From Bimuria novae-zelandiae CBS 107.79 (taxonomy: Eukaryota; Ascomycota; Dothideomycetes; Pleosporales; Didymosphaeriaceae), in contig ML976664.1 in NCBI GenBank assembly GCA_010015655.1, forward strand, positions 312,043-376,042: a stretch of 64,000 nucleotides of DNA, read 5' to 3'. Below, piece by piece: positions 11,360 through 24,700 of this stretch; positions within the stretch are counted from its first letter, which is position 1; the number at the start of each line of letters is the position of its first letter. A program made the translations under genes and the position numbers. The notes beneath the pieces are model-generated. The model did no database searches. It was not told the DNA's origin and worked only from the letters and a program-made list of their open reading frames with translations.

Positions 11360-13655
11360 AGCCAAGATGAACAGAGCCTCTATATACATTTAGATACGGG
11401 ACTTCAGGTTTGCGCATGCAAGATGGATTGTTGTTGGACGGAGGGCCAGTATACCCATGAAGAAAGGAACATACGTAAGCAATAAGTGCTCTATGGCGAA
11501 GTATCCGGTAGGAAAGGTCGTGATGTATATCCGAGATAAAGAGGCCATGTGAGGAAGAGGAGGGATTGCACCGCTGCTTCTGTCCCGTCTACCATGCACT
11601 CCACCAGCCGAGAATTCAAAGCACCTACGCGTTGCCCCCCGTTCTCTCCGGAGGCGCTCCTTTCTTCCCTCTGTCATCGCTGTTCGATGACTACGCGATA
11701 CACCCCAGCGGGCTTGCAGCGAAGCGGACTCTGGATGACCCGTGAATCGGAAAGCGACACTTCGGTTGACGCTATACAGGCGCAAAGACACACGAGCACG
11801 ATAATACACAACGGCCTCGCCTGCGGACGCCTTGTGCGGTATTTGTCGACCCTGGAGCTTCTTCTTCATTCTAGACTTGTACATCAAACGAATGTAGAGC
11901 TACCGTGGGGCGGTATAGCGGCTGTCTTGCCGGTTATTCGGACCGTGGAAGTATGCGTACGCGATCGATCGTTGGGCGAGTGCTTGAGTCGGGAGACGAC
12001 GAGAGGCAGCCTAGAGGTCACGAGTGCGCTGCGCGGAAGACATAGTGCGAAGTGGTGGGTAGGTTCCGCGCGGGAAGCAGATACATGTGTACTGGCAAGC
12101 CAGAGCGCATATCGGGTGAGAAGATAGTTGTACGGCGACGGACGGGCATGAGGCTGTTCAGTGTTCGCGGGATAGTTGGCGGGCGTCTGTTAAACACGAA
12201 TGCCGCGACTGCTCGGCAATTGGTTGTGGACGTCGTTTCGTTGAAGTTTATTGGGTCGCTACTATTGAGTAAATTGCTCGCACAATGGCCTTGTCCCGTT
12301 TTTCCATATCCGTTGCTTTGGGGTGCCTATCAATATGTCGCATGTGTCGTAGCTCATGCAATGTGTTTTCCGGGACTTCCTTCCACAGTTGCCGCTGTAC
12401 GTGTACGTGATCTCCCTCGAGCTACTGCGACACGGCAGAGAGCTCAGTGGAAAAGGATGCAGCAGTCCAAAAATTGTTTACAGCGTGAACTTCCTGGGGC
12501 CCCAAAGAAAGCTCCAGCGCCGGCTTCGACTAGCGCAGACTTGAAGGATATCATCCTAGAGGTAGCACAGTTTAATGATACAAACGATAAGCAGGGAAGG
12601 AGCACATACATACCTGGTACAGGATTTTCCCGCTCGCCACGTCAATCTCGTCGTGATCGTAACTGCCGTCTGTGAACACTGACCTGTCCGATCGAACTGT
12701 CTGGCAGCACTTTCACAAAGCTGATTGAGGGGAAGCGGAAGGACAGCATACTGAACGCGTCGTAACTGGTCGTGATCATCGTCTACAGTAGGGACGCAAT
12801 GCCGCCTACAGAGACAATCAACTTAAACCAGTGTTCAAGCGGTCAACGACTTGCCTGGGCTTTCTGGACTAACCCATAATAACCTCACAGACGTACCGCA
12901 CCCCGACAGTTCCGAGGGGTGTATAGCTGACCTGTCCGATCGATGCTTCAACACTGTCCCACTCATCGCCCATAAACACGAGGAAATACGGAGACGAGCG
13001 GCTTGTATCGGGATACAAGCGGTCGACGGATTGCCCGAGGCTCAAGCCATCGCTCCTCCCAGACAACCCAAAGCCAGACCAGTGTCGAGGCAGTAAAGAG
13101 TGAAAAAAGTATAGAGGTGGGATAGAGAAGGATAGAGAGTATAACAGTTCGTGAACATAAGGTGATCGAGGCAAGGTGCGAAAGTGGTGAAGAGGGCAGA
13201 GGGATTGGGGACGGCGTGGTATTTATATGTGTGGGCGCGCGCTCTCGTACGCCCAAGGTTCCGCGCCAATCACGTGAGGTAGTATGTTCACTCCCAGAAG
13301 GATGCAATGACAGGATCAATGCGCACTATACCAAATCGAAACTCGCTTAAGCTGTTAGTTGCCGGTCAATGCGCCTTCTAGCTCTTAACGGTCGGCGCGA
13401 CCTTCGCCTACCCACCGTGCGCTTCGGAAAGCTAACCAGCTCATAGCATGGAAGTTCGGGGACTCTATACCTCAGAGTGAAGTGAAGAAGCCCAGACGCA
13501 CCGCTGGAAGTGCCCCTCCGATCGCGCCATACCTCGTTCCGCCGGCACTCTTTCACAATGATCCAGAGTTGAGCGCAAGTACATCCACCCTCTCGCCGAA
13601 ACCTACTCACACACAATAGAGAGATCTTAGCCCGAAGGAAAGAGAAGCCGTAAAG
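11360..13655. other. Gene-poor interval with diverged repeats
   Basis: No intact gene is supported. Open frames near 11390-11884 (minus) lack recognisable domains. From 12478 to about 13060 there are coding-like minus-strand fragments, listed separately. The 11360 side is the 3' flank of MON1. Confidence 0.45.
12478..13080 (-). pseudogene. Possible gene remnants with two diverged copies of one segment
   Basis: On the minus strand a coding-like stretch ends VASGKILYQ, followed by a 56-60 nt sequence with a GTATGT donor and a CTCTAG acceptor. It then reads DDILQVCASRSRRWS to a stop at 12478. Further upstream, the 15-mer GACCTGTCCGATCGA (plus strand) occurs at both 12681-12695 and 12929-12943. 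A second shared segment, CAAGCGGTC(A/G)ACG, lies 155 and 87 bases beyond each copy. This suggests an old partial duplication. I do not recognise the family, and the open frames are interrupted. Confidence 0.3.
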
Positions 13656-15531
13656 ATGGCGTCCTCCAATCGCAAGCGAAAGGAACCTCTGCCTAATGAC
13701 TACCTGGGGTAACGGCCGGCGGACATCATTAGCCTGATGGGGATCATGGTCAAGGCAAGTTGACAGCATAACTGTTAATTGCATAGGCTTGTATACCCAC
13801 TAACAAGAGTACAGTATGACAAATCGACGGCTAGCAACCTTATGCGAACGAACGGGTGTCTGTACCACTACGGCGTGCAATACCTCTACAGGCAATTAGT
13901 CCTTGACTTCAATAAGATTGATTTCGTCAAGCATCGCCCAGAAGGTACTCTCAGAGGATTGGTCCCAAAGATCAAGCGATGGACAAAATCGGTCGACGCC
14001 ATGGTTCCCAACACATATTAGTCCCAATCTTGCGCGATCTCTCTCCAGAGGGGCTATACCTACCAAAGTCTTGCTTTTTAGAACCGAACTGCGTATCACT
14101 GAACACACTGTTGCTTTCGAGCAGGCATACGTCGTTCCGCAAACACTTGAAGGAAATCTAGCTCCCTAGAATACGTCCTCTAGATGCCCTTAAGTATGGG
14201 GGCGGCCTGGCCAGAATGATGACTAGGGTGACTTTCATATCAGTTGGTGATTCATCCAAGCGCTCATCCTCGGTCGCGCGTAAATCGTTCATGTTGGATT
14301 TCGTCGGTCATCCGACATTCGGGAGCCTGCCTGCCAATGGTCCTCCAAACTAGGTTGTTCAGCGTCTGCTTCGGCCATACGCACATTCAAGCGAATGGAA
14401 AGGGGACTTGGTCATTCAAGGAATTAGAAAGAAGGATGTTCTGGGACCCTTCACCTCCAATCCATTCGAAGACCTGGGACTCGGCAGCCCCACAAAGGCC
14501 GCAAAGAATCTCTACCGCATCCAGTTTAAAGATGTCGACTTTTCCACCTTGCAGCTACAACACTTCCAGTCAGTGGACTGGTCCTGTGTGGAATGTCCGG
14601 TTGTGCTAAACTGTACCTCATTACCGGACTTGTTCTCCAGCATCGCAGGCTCACCTCACGGAACCGGTATCAAAGCTCTTATCATCGATCTACGCGGACA
14701 AATCGAATGGTAGAACCCCAATGTTCCAGGCAACATTGTCCAATTCGTGGGTAGTTGGGACAGTTTGGTGACCTGCAAACTTGCGACCTGGAAGTCATGG
14801 AACATACCTCACCATGCTCTGCATAGGCACAAGGGACTCCGTCACTACGTGCAAGACCTATCCGGGAAGAATGTGAAGGCTGAATGGCTGTCCCAGATTG
14901 TTCAAGACAATCCAGACCTGACTACGGCTTTCCGTGCTGGGAAGTCACCGAGATACTCAGACCGGGCTGCCTTTGGGACGCCGCTGAAACCAAACTGGAC
15001 ACGTTTGCACACATTGTCGTAAAGTTGCACCATTTACGCGCTTTGATTCTTGTGTTTCACTACACTCCAGCTCCTATCGTGCATCCCAATAAGGAGGAGC
15101 TGGGCCACCTGACCCCATACGAAGCTCTCGCTTTCCTAGTGCACAGGAAGCTCGCTGAAGCATCTGCCAACGCTGGTCAAGATGCATTCCGGGTTGATAA
15201 GATATGTTTCATGTTCAAGAAGCAGCCTCTCGATGCAATTCCTCACTTTGGGTGTCATATCGACAAGCTCCCGCAGACGAAGCCCGGAGATACTGGCAAG
15301 AAGCCGGTCGAAAGCGCGAAGAAACCGACAGATTCTGCAGCTGTCGGGGATACATTGAATTACGCGGAGAATACGTCTCATGACATTGACGAGGAGCCGA
15401 GCTATACGGAAGCATCCAGCAACACGGAAGCACCAAGCGATACGGAAGCAGATAGCGATGTGGAAGACTACACGGAACAGGACCGCTGGATTGACGATGT
15501 GGACGATGTGGACAATGAAGATTTATTTTGA
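13656..15531 (+). pseudogene. Broken F-box/LRR-like or other multicopy fungal gene of unknown function
   Basis: A plus-strand coding trace starts with ATG at 13656 (MASSNRKRKEPLPNDYL) and meets a TAA at once. Clear segments appear at 14408-14710, ending IIDLRGQIEW before a TAG at 14711. The same frame then continues as NPNVPGNIVQFVGSWDSLV. A shift near 14880 leads to the final segment, which carries LRALILVFHYTPAPIVHPNK and LTPYEALAFLVHRKL and an acidic Ser/Thr/Glu tail ending at 15531. At least two stops and one frameshift are present. The resemblance to multicopy fungal proteins is only an impression; no catalytic motif is visible. Confidence 0.55.
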
Positions 15532-18500
15532 TCTTTTGTACAACATGCTGTTTACGGCATATGGCAACATTTGCATACAGTGTCGCATTCATCCAAAAGC
15601 GCATTCACTGTACCTTGCGGGCTGAACGTTTCCACGATCGTCATTAGCCTTTCACCGAGCTTTGGGTATGGAATTGTTCAGCAAGACGGATCGTACCGAA
15701 CGCAACTGTTCTCACAACGTTGGATCAACATGACGGGCAGGGTAGACTTTGCTTTTTTGGCCGAGAATGGCTGGTAGAGGGATGAGGCCGATTTTGTTTA
15801 TATACGACCTCGTCGACTCGGGGTCTCTGGTTGCTTTTTGACCGGAGTTTTGGTGCGCGCACGATAGCGGGAGGCTTCTGGCTCTAGATACCCACATGAA
15901 TCAGTCATACAATGTATATGAACATCATGAACATGCAGGAGTCGTACAGCAATCTCTAGGCGACAAACCACATCCATCTTTCTTATCGCCACACCTCATC
16001 GACTCAGAGAAAAGCAAGTAAAGCACCCCCGCACACGCGTGTCCGACTGATACTCGCAAATTTTTCCTAACCCGCATACCCAGTGTCTACAGCCTGCCTC
16101 ACGATTCTACACGTCTCGCTATGCGTCATACATAGCGTGCGCTCGACACGAGACCAATGACGCCTTAAGCGAGCCCTACCAACCCCTGTGCCGATCGGCA
16201 GGATCGACAGTAGCACCACACCTCCGCATCGGGAAATGTCAGCCTCGTTGCCCACGTCCAACTTTTTCCATCGCAGCGGCCGAATTCTGCCCTCCCAGCC
16301 CCCTCTGAACAAACTTCAGCTTTTTCTCCGTAATCAACGTGTTGCGACCGCGCAGCGGCAAAGCGTCGCAGAGTCCCCACACTTTCATGCGACTCGCTGA
16401 CCAACATATTCCTTCGCGTACCAGAAAGTGGTCCTCACCGGCGGAGCGTCCGCCATAGCGATATCCTGTCCATGAATGGGAGCGCTGGGTCTTCGGAGAA
16501 CTGGCGCGCGCAATCGCGATGTAAAAACTTGCCTGCGCGACCCAACGTTGCAGCCGGCGCGCTGGTTAAGCTCCCGCGACCCACTGACTAAACCCGCTCG
16601 ATGAATAGTTTGTTTAGTCAGGCTCACGCCACCAATATCTTGGACTTGAAGCATGATCTACATGCATGCCATCGTACCTCGGCCACGATTGGCATGGGAG
16701 TACTGTTGGTCATAGCGCTCGTGTAGCTGCATCTGGCGATGCGATCCTTAATGGTAGACTATCTGGGAGGAGAGAGTGAGAAGTGGGAAAATTACGGCTA
16801 TGGGGTGTTTGGAGAGGGGCGTTGAAGCAGCTTAGTCTTGCACCAAAGTTTGGTAGCGAGAGGGTACGGGTTAGAGAGTGTGACTATGCATCTGATATGA
16901 TTGATGCTCTGATACCGAAGCCTTACACAACACTGGTATGACGTTTAGCTCTCGAAGCACTGATCGTAAGGCACTCAATATGCGGCACTCAGTATGTGCG
17001 TACTGATTACAGAGAGCTTTGTGAGCATTTCTACGCACGACATCCCCGGACACTCTTGCTGTAAAGTTCAACAAAGTAGATTTTGCTCAGTAAAATCTTG
17101 GCTCCCCTGCCCATGTGCGGATAATCGCTCCTGTCACAGGAGCATCGGAAGCGGGCCGAGATGACTGTTCAAGCCGTAGTTGCGACGCCCAACGTCTATC
17201 CGAACTTGGCTGCGAGGTTCCACCTTCTGCAGGTAAGTTGTTGCTAGTTAAGTGGGACCGGCGAACATCGTACAAATTAGCCGAAGAGACGATGATCTTG
17301 TTCGCATGGTCTAACTGGAGTTCGTACGAGCTCAACAGAGTAAAAATTTGTGATGATACTGATGGTTTGGCGAACGGGGATGCGGAGCGGCATCTTCCAT
17401 TAGCTGATAGTAACATTCACGACCAAGATAGTATCAAAACCAAATCTAGTTCAGTGACCAGTAGATACATATTGCGCAAATTATGGCCCCGAGTTTTCTC
17501 CTCATCGAACACGTTGTCGAAACTTCGATAATGCGAACCACGGTAGCGCTAGCTTTGTTCGATCTGGTTACAAACTACAAAATTTCCACTCTTGTGATAG
17601 CTGCTTTTGCAGCCCAAAATCCGCTGCGTTGAATCGTGAGTTAGTGCGATGTGGACTCTCTTCTACAGCCACACTATGCTTATGGCGCACGATCTATTTT
17701 GTACAAACTGGATTTTTAGGCAGCGAGTGTTGATTGTTGTGCGAGAATTTGCTGCACTGTGACGACACATCTGCGGGTTTCCAAACGAGGTACATATGAA
17801 TGATAGCCATAGAGCACGTGGTAAAGATTGTTCCAAGGTCTGGAACAATGTGGACCACGAAACCTAACACTCTCTCTATGGGGAAGCCGTGCCAGAGGAT
17901 ATGGTTCGCGAACATTAAGTGGATCATAAGAATGAAGAACAATGTCCGAATCGCGTCGGGCGTTCTTCTGCAGTCCCCAGTCCACCGGATAGACAGTGGA
18001 ACGCGGAAACTAAGCAGTAGTGAGAGTCGATGCTTAAACTGCGAAGGCTATCCCAAGCGAGAGATTATTGAGAATTCCTCTTATTCTAGGGTGTGTGGTC
18101 CATTGTGCATGAGACATCGACCATAATGATGTCGACAAATGTGGAGTTGAGACCACAGGGCAACTCGGGACAAAGTGCAACCAAACCAAAGCTTTGGTAC
18201 GCGGAAGCGGAGGCTGGGGTGATGCGTGCAGGGCATCTCAACGGATCTACAACCAGTCGGTGATAGCTTAGAAACTGTCCAGACCACTGATAGAGCGGGA
18301 GCCGAAGAAAGGAGACAAAGCCGAGTCGAGTATTTGAAGTAGAAACATGAGCGGGTCCGGATACACTGTTATTCCGGCTTAGCAGGCTTGAAATGTAATT
18401 GGTAGCAACAGGGCCGATTAGCTTAGCGTCAGTACGGTGCTGTCTTTGTAGCATTGGCGCCTGACTAAAACTTCGATGCACGCGGACTAGGAGACTTTAG

Positions 18501-18673
18501 TAAAGGTTTGAAGTCCAAGGACTACAGCACCTCATATATCGGAGCTTGAAAGATGAAAGAATGGACGTGTAATGCTGAGAGATCCTACTTTATGACATTG
18601 TGACTATATCTTTGAGTTTGTCTGTCCGTTCATATTCCTGTGTGACGTGCAGGAAAACCCGAAAGAAGATCGC
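15532..18673. other. Long interval without a supported gene
   Basis: This is ordinary sequence, not RIP-mutated. Many short frames are present but none has a recognisable domain. The only coding-like trace is the hydrophobic minus-strand fragment at 17694-18200, listed separately. Confidence 0.45.
17694..18200 (-). pseudogene. Possible remnant of a membrane protein
   Basis: The minus strand encodes hydrophobic segments such as LFFILMIHLMFANHILWHG and VLGFVVHIVPDLGTIFTT that look like transmembrane helices. An upstream fragment contains CPELPCGLNSTFVDIIMVDV. The pieces lie in different frames with stops between them and no convincing intron set. Family unknown; it could be chance hydrophobicity. 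Confidence 0.25.
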
Positions 18674-19722
18674 CTATGCTTGCCATCCCCGGTAAACGAT
18701 TTTGCTTCCGTACTTCTCACCCTTTTTCAGGATCGTCATATTTCTGCACTCAGGCACATTTATGGCGTTGACATAGCGACTTGGCTCAACGCAGAAGCCA
18801 GAGCGGGCACCACGTGCTGGTAGGCCATCCACGGCTGGGACGTCGATATATTTTCCAGTATAGAACTGGAAAGCAGGCTCCGTTGTAGATATTTCGAGAT
18901 GAACCTTCGACTCTGGGTGGTAGAAGGATGCCACAGTCTGCAGAGGTGAACTGCGCGTGTCAATGGGCACACTGGTTGGATCGGAATTGGCAATAAAGCA
19001 ATCATCAATATCCGGGTCTTTTTCACCTAGTGTGAAGGCAATGTTGGGCTTGACGCCGGGATACTCTTCAATTGGGCCTGTGGGAATGCCACCGTCGTCG
19101 ACCACTTGGTATTTGTTCGTGATCAAGGTGACCTCAGTACCCGCGATAGAAGGAGAGGAAGCAAGATTGAAGTAACTAAACACACCTTTAGTATAAATTC
19201 CAGTTGTGCGTTCCAATGTTCTCACCTGTGGTTCGTCATGTTGATCGCCGTTGCGGGAGCATCGTCACCTACAAGTTCCGCTTCGAATTCGATGTGCAGA
19301 ACCTCTTTATGCACGCCATTCTCCTGTTGCTTCTCTTGCACATACCAGACGCGGACTTCAACGGTGCCAGGATATCCCTCTTCTCCGTCCTTGCTGAGAT
19401 ATTTGAAAAGAGCGGCCTGCTTCCCGTCTCGCTCGACATCAATGGGACCCTCAAACTCCCGCTTACCCCAGCCCAAATTGCCCCCATGTAGGGAGTTCGG
19501 ACCGTTGTTGATAGGCAACTGGTACGTTTTCTGGTTCAGCTCGAATTTGCCATTCGCCGTACGATTAGCGATCCTACCAATGGTTTCTCCAAAATACGGC
19601 GCATTGTAGGATTTGTAATGGTCCGCGGTAGGAAATCCCTGCACGATGTTTTTCCCACCGACTTTGAACTCTTGGATAATGGCCCCCAGCGGGAGGAAGG
19701 TGAAAGCCTTATCCGCGGACAT
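18674..19722 (-). CDS. Aldose 1-epimerase (galactose mutarotase), 332 aa, one intron
   Basis: Exons on the minus strand are 19722-19226 and 19175-18674. The 50-nt intron runs GTGAGA to TTTAG with branch-like TACTAAA; joining gives 999 nt in frame. The enzyme interconverts alpha and beta anomers of galactose and other aldoses and feeds the Leloir pathway. Visible motifs are FGETIGRIANR (residues 44-54), NSLHGG with His79, TNHSYFNL with His165 across the splice site, DIDDCF (222-227), and the catalytic-base motif FCVEPSRYVNA with Glu296. Length and motif order are normal for the family. No signal peptide is seen, so it is probably cytosolic. Start ATG at 19722. Confidence 0.93.
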
Positions 19723-20781
19723 AGTGCAGGTATTGATGACGATTCAATTGAACCGGCAGTGCGTTCCAAGCGTTTCTCCTGGGAAAAGGGTTCTGCATGC
19801 GCCATTAGATTTGCAGCATCGAATATCTCTCATGCGTCATTCTATCATACTCTATCCCTTCGCAGTCTCAACTGACAATTTTGCTAGTGGAGCGTGCAAG
19901 GTCGTCGCAATGTGGGGAATAATACAACCAATAAGGGAACTCACACTCGTTATTCTGCACAACGGCCTGTTGCAGATGACAATGTGCTTCGGTTTAGCTT
20001 TCTTTTCTGTGTGTGCGAAGTCCCGTGTCGTGAGAGGGGTGGGGAGGCGCTGGGGCTCGTGCAGAAGAGTTGGAATCACGAGTGCGGGACCATTCAAAGA
20101 TTCCAAGGGTTGATTAGCCTAATCAGGCGATGCTAGGTTAATTACTGCGCTTAGTGTCGACACGTGGACCCTCTTTGAGCGTGGGGTACTCATCAATTCT
20201 TCCATCTGTAATGAGCTCGCTCTGCCGTTGCGCTGCATAGAGCAGTTGTGAGAGCGAGGCGGATAGGAACGCTCGGGCCAGGACACGATTCGGAAACATC
20301 CGCGACACGTGCCTGTCTGACTAGTACCATTTTGGTAAGCAGCTTTTGCGTCCCCCACACATTTCGTTTCAGACCGTCATCGAACGTGCAGCAATGAAAC
20401 CACAGTGTCGCAAACTCTGAGAATGTACAATATGATTACTATGATACAGTTATCCGTCATCGGCGATGTTGTCGAATATTCACTTTCAATCTCAAAACTC
20501 CATACTCCGATCCTCCAGAGTGGCGCACATATCTGCAAAATCAACCTCCGAGGCTCAGACCGGGCAAAATCGCCCACGTCATAGTGAACCATATACTGCC
20601 TTCCGCAGCATCTTCGCGAACCTTTCGCCAGAGATTGCCTCATATAGTTCTACCCCAATGATCCTTCGTTGACGCCGATGACCCAAAAACCCAGATCCGG
20701 AAACCGTTGCGGATCTATCCCTCAATCGCTTGAACGCATGATGGAAGCCAACAGAAGGTCGGAATGTTGCACCGACACCAA
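19723..20781. other. Intergenic, no gene seen
   Basis: This is the upstream flank of the aldose epimerase and the 3' flank of the Zn2Cys6 gene. No coherent coding signal was found on either strand. Confidence 0.4.
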
Positions 20782-21789
20782 TCAAGCCCCCACCTGATTA
20801 TGTATGAAACTGCTGAAGTCCAAGTCGTTCGGTGTATTCCAGTCGGGCATTGCGGGGTCATTTACGACGATCGGGTCTAGCATCATTGCGGATTGGTCGA
20901 AGTTTCCGTAGGTGTCGAAGTACATGGGTTTGCCGAAGTCAAGCGGCTCGTCCATGATCATAGTATCGGTCTGCCAGGTTGATCGCGACAGCGTCGAAGG
21001 GTCCAAACCGCCAGCATTCATAAAGCCATTCGACAGTATCGGCGTTTCTTGCTTGACAGGTGACACAATTTGGGACTGGCGAGGGAACGGACTGTTCATT
21101 GGCGGCGTCGGTGGAGCATTATGTCGAGCAAAGGGGTCGGGGAAGGGCCTCGTTTTTGTCGTTGGCGTACCACCATACGACGAGGTGGATGAGATATGAT
21201 CGTGCTCAGAATCAGAGCTCAGTGATCCTCTTCGGCGGGTGTAGGGTGCGCCTCGTTCAAGGAGCTTTTGTTGCATGCGGTTGCAATCTTCCTCGAAACC
21301 ACCGTAATTGCTACCGCTGTCGGTGGAGGTGTGGAGCAAGTCAAGCCTCTCGAGGATATCGTGCGTCAGTGGGTGACCGCCCTGGACCTCGCGCAAGGGC
21401 GCACCAGGCCAACCTTGGCCTTGTTGTAACCTTGTATAAAGCTCTCGTAGGCCAGCGACAAGCTGCGATTGTTGTTGTTCAAGCATTTCGACGTAGCTAA
21501 GCTTGTCAGCAGCTGTGCGAAAAGCATCACCAGAACTTAGCTTACCCTTTGGGATAAACTTTGTCTTGCGACTTCTTCCTCTCCCCGAAGACGCAAATAG
21601 CATTGTCTGCCTTGCACCGACTACAGGGGCTGGCGCCGTCACACTACCAAACAGTCAGATAGACCCAAGCTACTACTGGCGAAACCATACCTTTGATTTC
21701 TTTAGGCGACATCGGTCGCACGCCTTGCACACCCGCTTGCGAATATTATCTTGTGAAGCCTCCATGGAATTGGATCGTTGCGAAGACAT
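20782..21789 (-). CDS. Zn(II)2Cys6 binuclear-cluster transcription regulator, 303 aa, two introns
   Basis: Exons on the minus strand are 21789-21691, 21643-21546 and 21496-20782, joined by introns of 47 and 49 nt; total 912 nt in frame. The GAL4-type zinc cluster is Cys24, 27, 34, 40, 43 and 50 in CKACDRCRLKKSK and CDGASPCSRCKADNAIC. Intron 1 falls exactly between Lys33 and Cys34, inside the cluster. A linker ends YPKG, followed by YVEMLEQQQSQLVAGLRELY, a likely coiled-coil dimerisation helix. The rest is Ser/Pro-rich with acidic clusters near the C terminus (DLDFSSFIHNQ), plausible activation sequence. There is no fungal-specific middle homology region, so it is a short member of the family. 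Expected role: DNA-binding regulator in the nucleus; targets unknown. Confidence 0.92.
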
Positions 21790-24700
21790 GTGATGGTGGC
21801 AGCAAGGTAAAGTGTCGCAATCAATATACACCAATTTGGGGACGTGGATACAGTCAAGTGTGGTGTGGTGATGGTAACTCTCAAGGGCATCAATGTTTGG
21901 AACAAAGAAGATGTTGGCGGGAGTTGGACACCTAAATATGGCGTGACCTGTGTGTGGACTCTAAGCCATTATATCTGTTCACGTCAGAGGGCAGGTTCAA
22001 ACGGACGCTCGGCCTTAAGGTTGTCCATGGGACGGACAGAAGCGTGGTAATGAGAAGGTAATAATGCACTCGACCGACCGGGGCTGCTAAACACCCCAGC
22101 CGCTGGCTCGTTGGCCCACCCAGCGGCCGTCGGAGTGTGTTGGATTACTTTCGACGACAGGGGGACAGGGGACAAGGGTCTAGAATTGGCGGGCGCTGCG
22201 CCAACCTTACGAAGACACTGGGCTCAACTCAGGGAGGAACGAGGAGTGACAAAGCGCAGCGGGCGGAGCGTGGACGAGCACGTCAGCGCCAAACCTGGGG
22301 AGCAACGCGCGCACACCTCGGGAAACTGCCCAACAACACAGGTGGCACGGTACGACGAAGAAAATCATACTGATGGCACTTCTACGTTCCGCTGGCCTGC
22401 GCCAGCACTCGCGGGAGATCGCCGTGGGAGACATGTGCAGGCTCGGATTTCGGAGCCACCCAACGCCGGTGCGCCCTCAATTCGGACGAAGCTGCTCAAC
22501 TCATCGCGCGCTGCAATAACATCCTGGCGTCCAGGCACGCCTGCAGGCCCTTTCCTGTATCAGCGTCGTCATACTCACTCATCACTAATAACGCCTAGCT
22601 TCTGTGCTCCTGAGTGAACGTGGGGCTTCGGCCGAGCAGAAAAGTTTGCGTGGAACCCGCCCTGCACTCCGACCTCACACGACGCACGGAAATGGCTCAA
22701 CGGTCCCGTTCAGAGCGGTGCATTCGACATTACTGTCACTGTTTGGGGATTTATGTTCGCCGAGCCGCCGAAGAGAGAGCAACACGTGCAGGGCAAAAGC
22801 CGGTCAACTGTTTGTCCGAGTATTGTCCACCGTAACTCCAGCCACACCATGACCGGTATCGTACAACGGCCTCAAACAGCAGGCGAGTACGCGTATGTTC
22901 GCAACCCGGTTCGAATTGCTCGATTCCTTCGCGGCAACTTCTAGCTCCATCTCTTTCATCATTCCGCCATAGATGCTCTACCAGCTGGCTGACCACCGCT
23001 GAGTGACTCCATTTCGCACTGAATATCCTTTCAAGCCTCACGAACGAGCCAGTCGCGTCCTGCGAGGCAGCGGGTGACATGTAGGTAATCCTCGTCCGTG
23101 CTGCTTATCAATGCCCTGCAGACTGGTAGCAAATCTCTCTGCTGCATCATGAACTTTTTAGCTCCGCCCTGGGGCAGCTTTATATTACATTGAGCCTTAA
23201 TTAAGTCAGCAGTCCAGAGTAGCGATTCGCTTGTATTCGAACTGCGGTGCGTGTGTGCGTGCGTGCGCACACGCAACGATCCTTCTTGACTTGTGCGCTA
23301 AAATGTTGTAAACTACTCTGTGAATGCGAACGGGGTTCCCGCGTCTTAGCCGCTCATTGAAACATACCTCATTTAATACATTCGCAGTATTCGACCCCTT
23401 TGAGAAGTAGACGGATTTCGTCGTCGTCAGGCAGCGTGGCTCAGGCGCCCGATTCTGTTCATGCTTGCGAAACGAGCAGCGATTCTATTGGAAGGGAACG
23501 GCGCATACGGTGGGATCGTATTACTCGCAATAGGCAAGCCACTAAACGAGTACGAACACCACACACTCCAGAAAGCTTATGTCTCGCGTGTCTCTTCAGC
23601 GCTTCCTAATGAAACATGTCGCGCAACGACCTGGGTAAATACCTTCCAAGATCACGAGGTGACTGAGCGCCTACGCGAGGCTTGATAGCCAAGGTGGCAC
23701 CGTTGGGATGTAGCTATTGCCGCACATTGATTTGCCTTGCATGCTTCCATGGCTTACAAAGCGATCAGTGCAGGGATCTCCTCCCCAACCCCCAAAATCC
23801 AAGATTACTGGTATGCAATGTCATGTCACTTTCCATGTTCATCTTCTGTTGATCAGTGAACTCCGACTCTTTTTCGTAAAGACATCTTTGGCAGGCCAAG
23901 TACTGTAACTAACTTATTACGAAAGCTGGGCTTGATCAGCTATTTACGAATTTGGGTGAGTTTACATTATGCAGTCCTGTCGGAAGAGATCCGAGCCTAC
24001 TGATTGGGCGTTCAACGACCTGGACAGGGCGGAGACGGTCAACACCAAAACCACCGTTGGTGAGGTCATGAATCATGAATTCATGGAGAGCATGGTAGAG
24101 ACACGTCGACATTGCCAGCGATCCCCGCGGCTGGTCTTTGTCGGATCTCCGATCAGCTCTGAGAAAGAGCATCCCACATAAAGCTGGTCTTAATGATAGG
24201 CTGCAAGGCGCTGTTGAGGACGCACATGCTAGTTTCGTGCTGTTCCATGAAAAATCCGTCCTTGGAATCCCTCCGTGGCTCCTAACTAGGTACCTTCAAT
24301 GCTAGCTTGGAGCAGCATCATACATATTGCAAACTTCTCGCCACTCTATTCTGAAACACAGGTTCACAGAAACATTAGGTCTCTTCGTATTTTACTGTTA
24401 TACGCCCCACTTTCTTGGTCGCATGTGCAACTTATGTTAGCGGTTTCCAAGATCACTGCGTATCCCAGTCCTGGCCAGGCATGCTATGAGAAAACCAATA
24501 TGCTCTTTATGAAGCAGATGAATGTTTGAACTTTGAACGTGGGCAGTCTTCGTCTCAGGTAGCCTAATGTGTATCACCCGTATGTATGGTAACGAAAGTG
24601 TGGAATAGCGTCAGCTACAGGCGCCACGACATTGCCGACCCACTTCAGCCTTGGGATCAGTTCAGCGCCTTCGTGTCTATAACCGATCAATGCGAGCCAT

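Noticed and set aside
11390..11884. Minus-strand open frame after MON1
   Set aside because: No domain, no splice support and low-complexity composition; it overlaps a plus-strand frame of similar length.
22111..22617. Plus-strand 168-codon open frame upstream of the Zn2Cys6 gene
   Set aside because: First in-frame codons and composition do not look coding, and no motif is recognisable.
22972..22996. tRNA-like D-arm (minus strand, AGCTGGTAGAGC) with TTCGAA about 70 bases on
   Set aside because: Acceptor and T stems do not pair and the D stem is mismatched, so no tRNA fold is possible.
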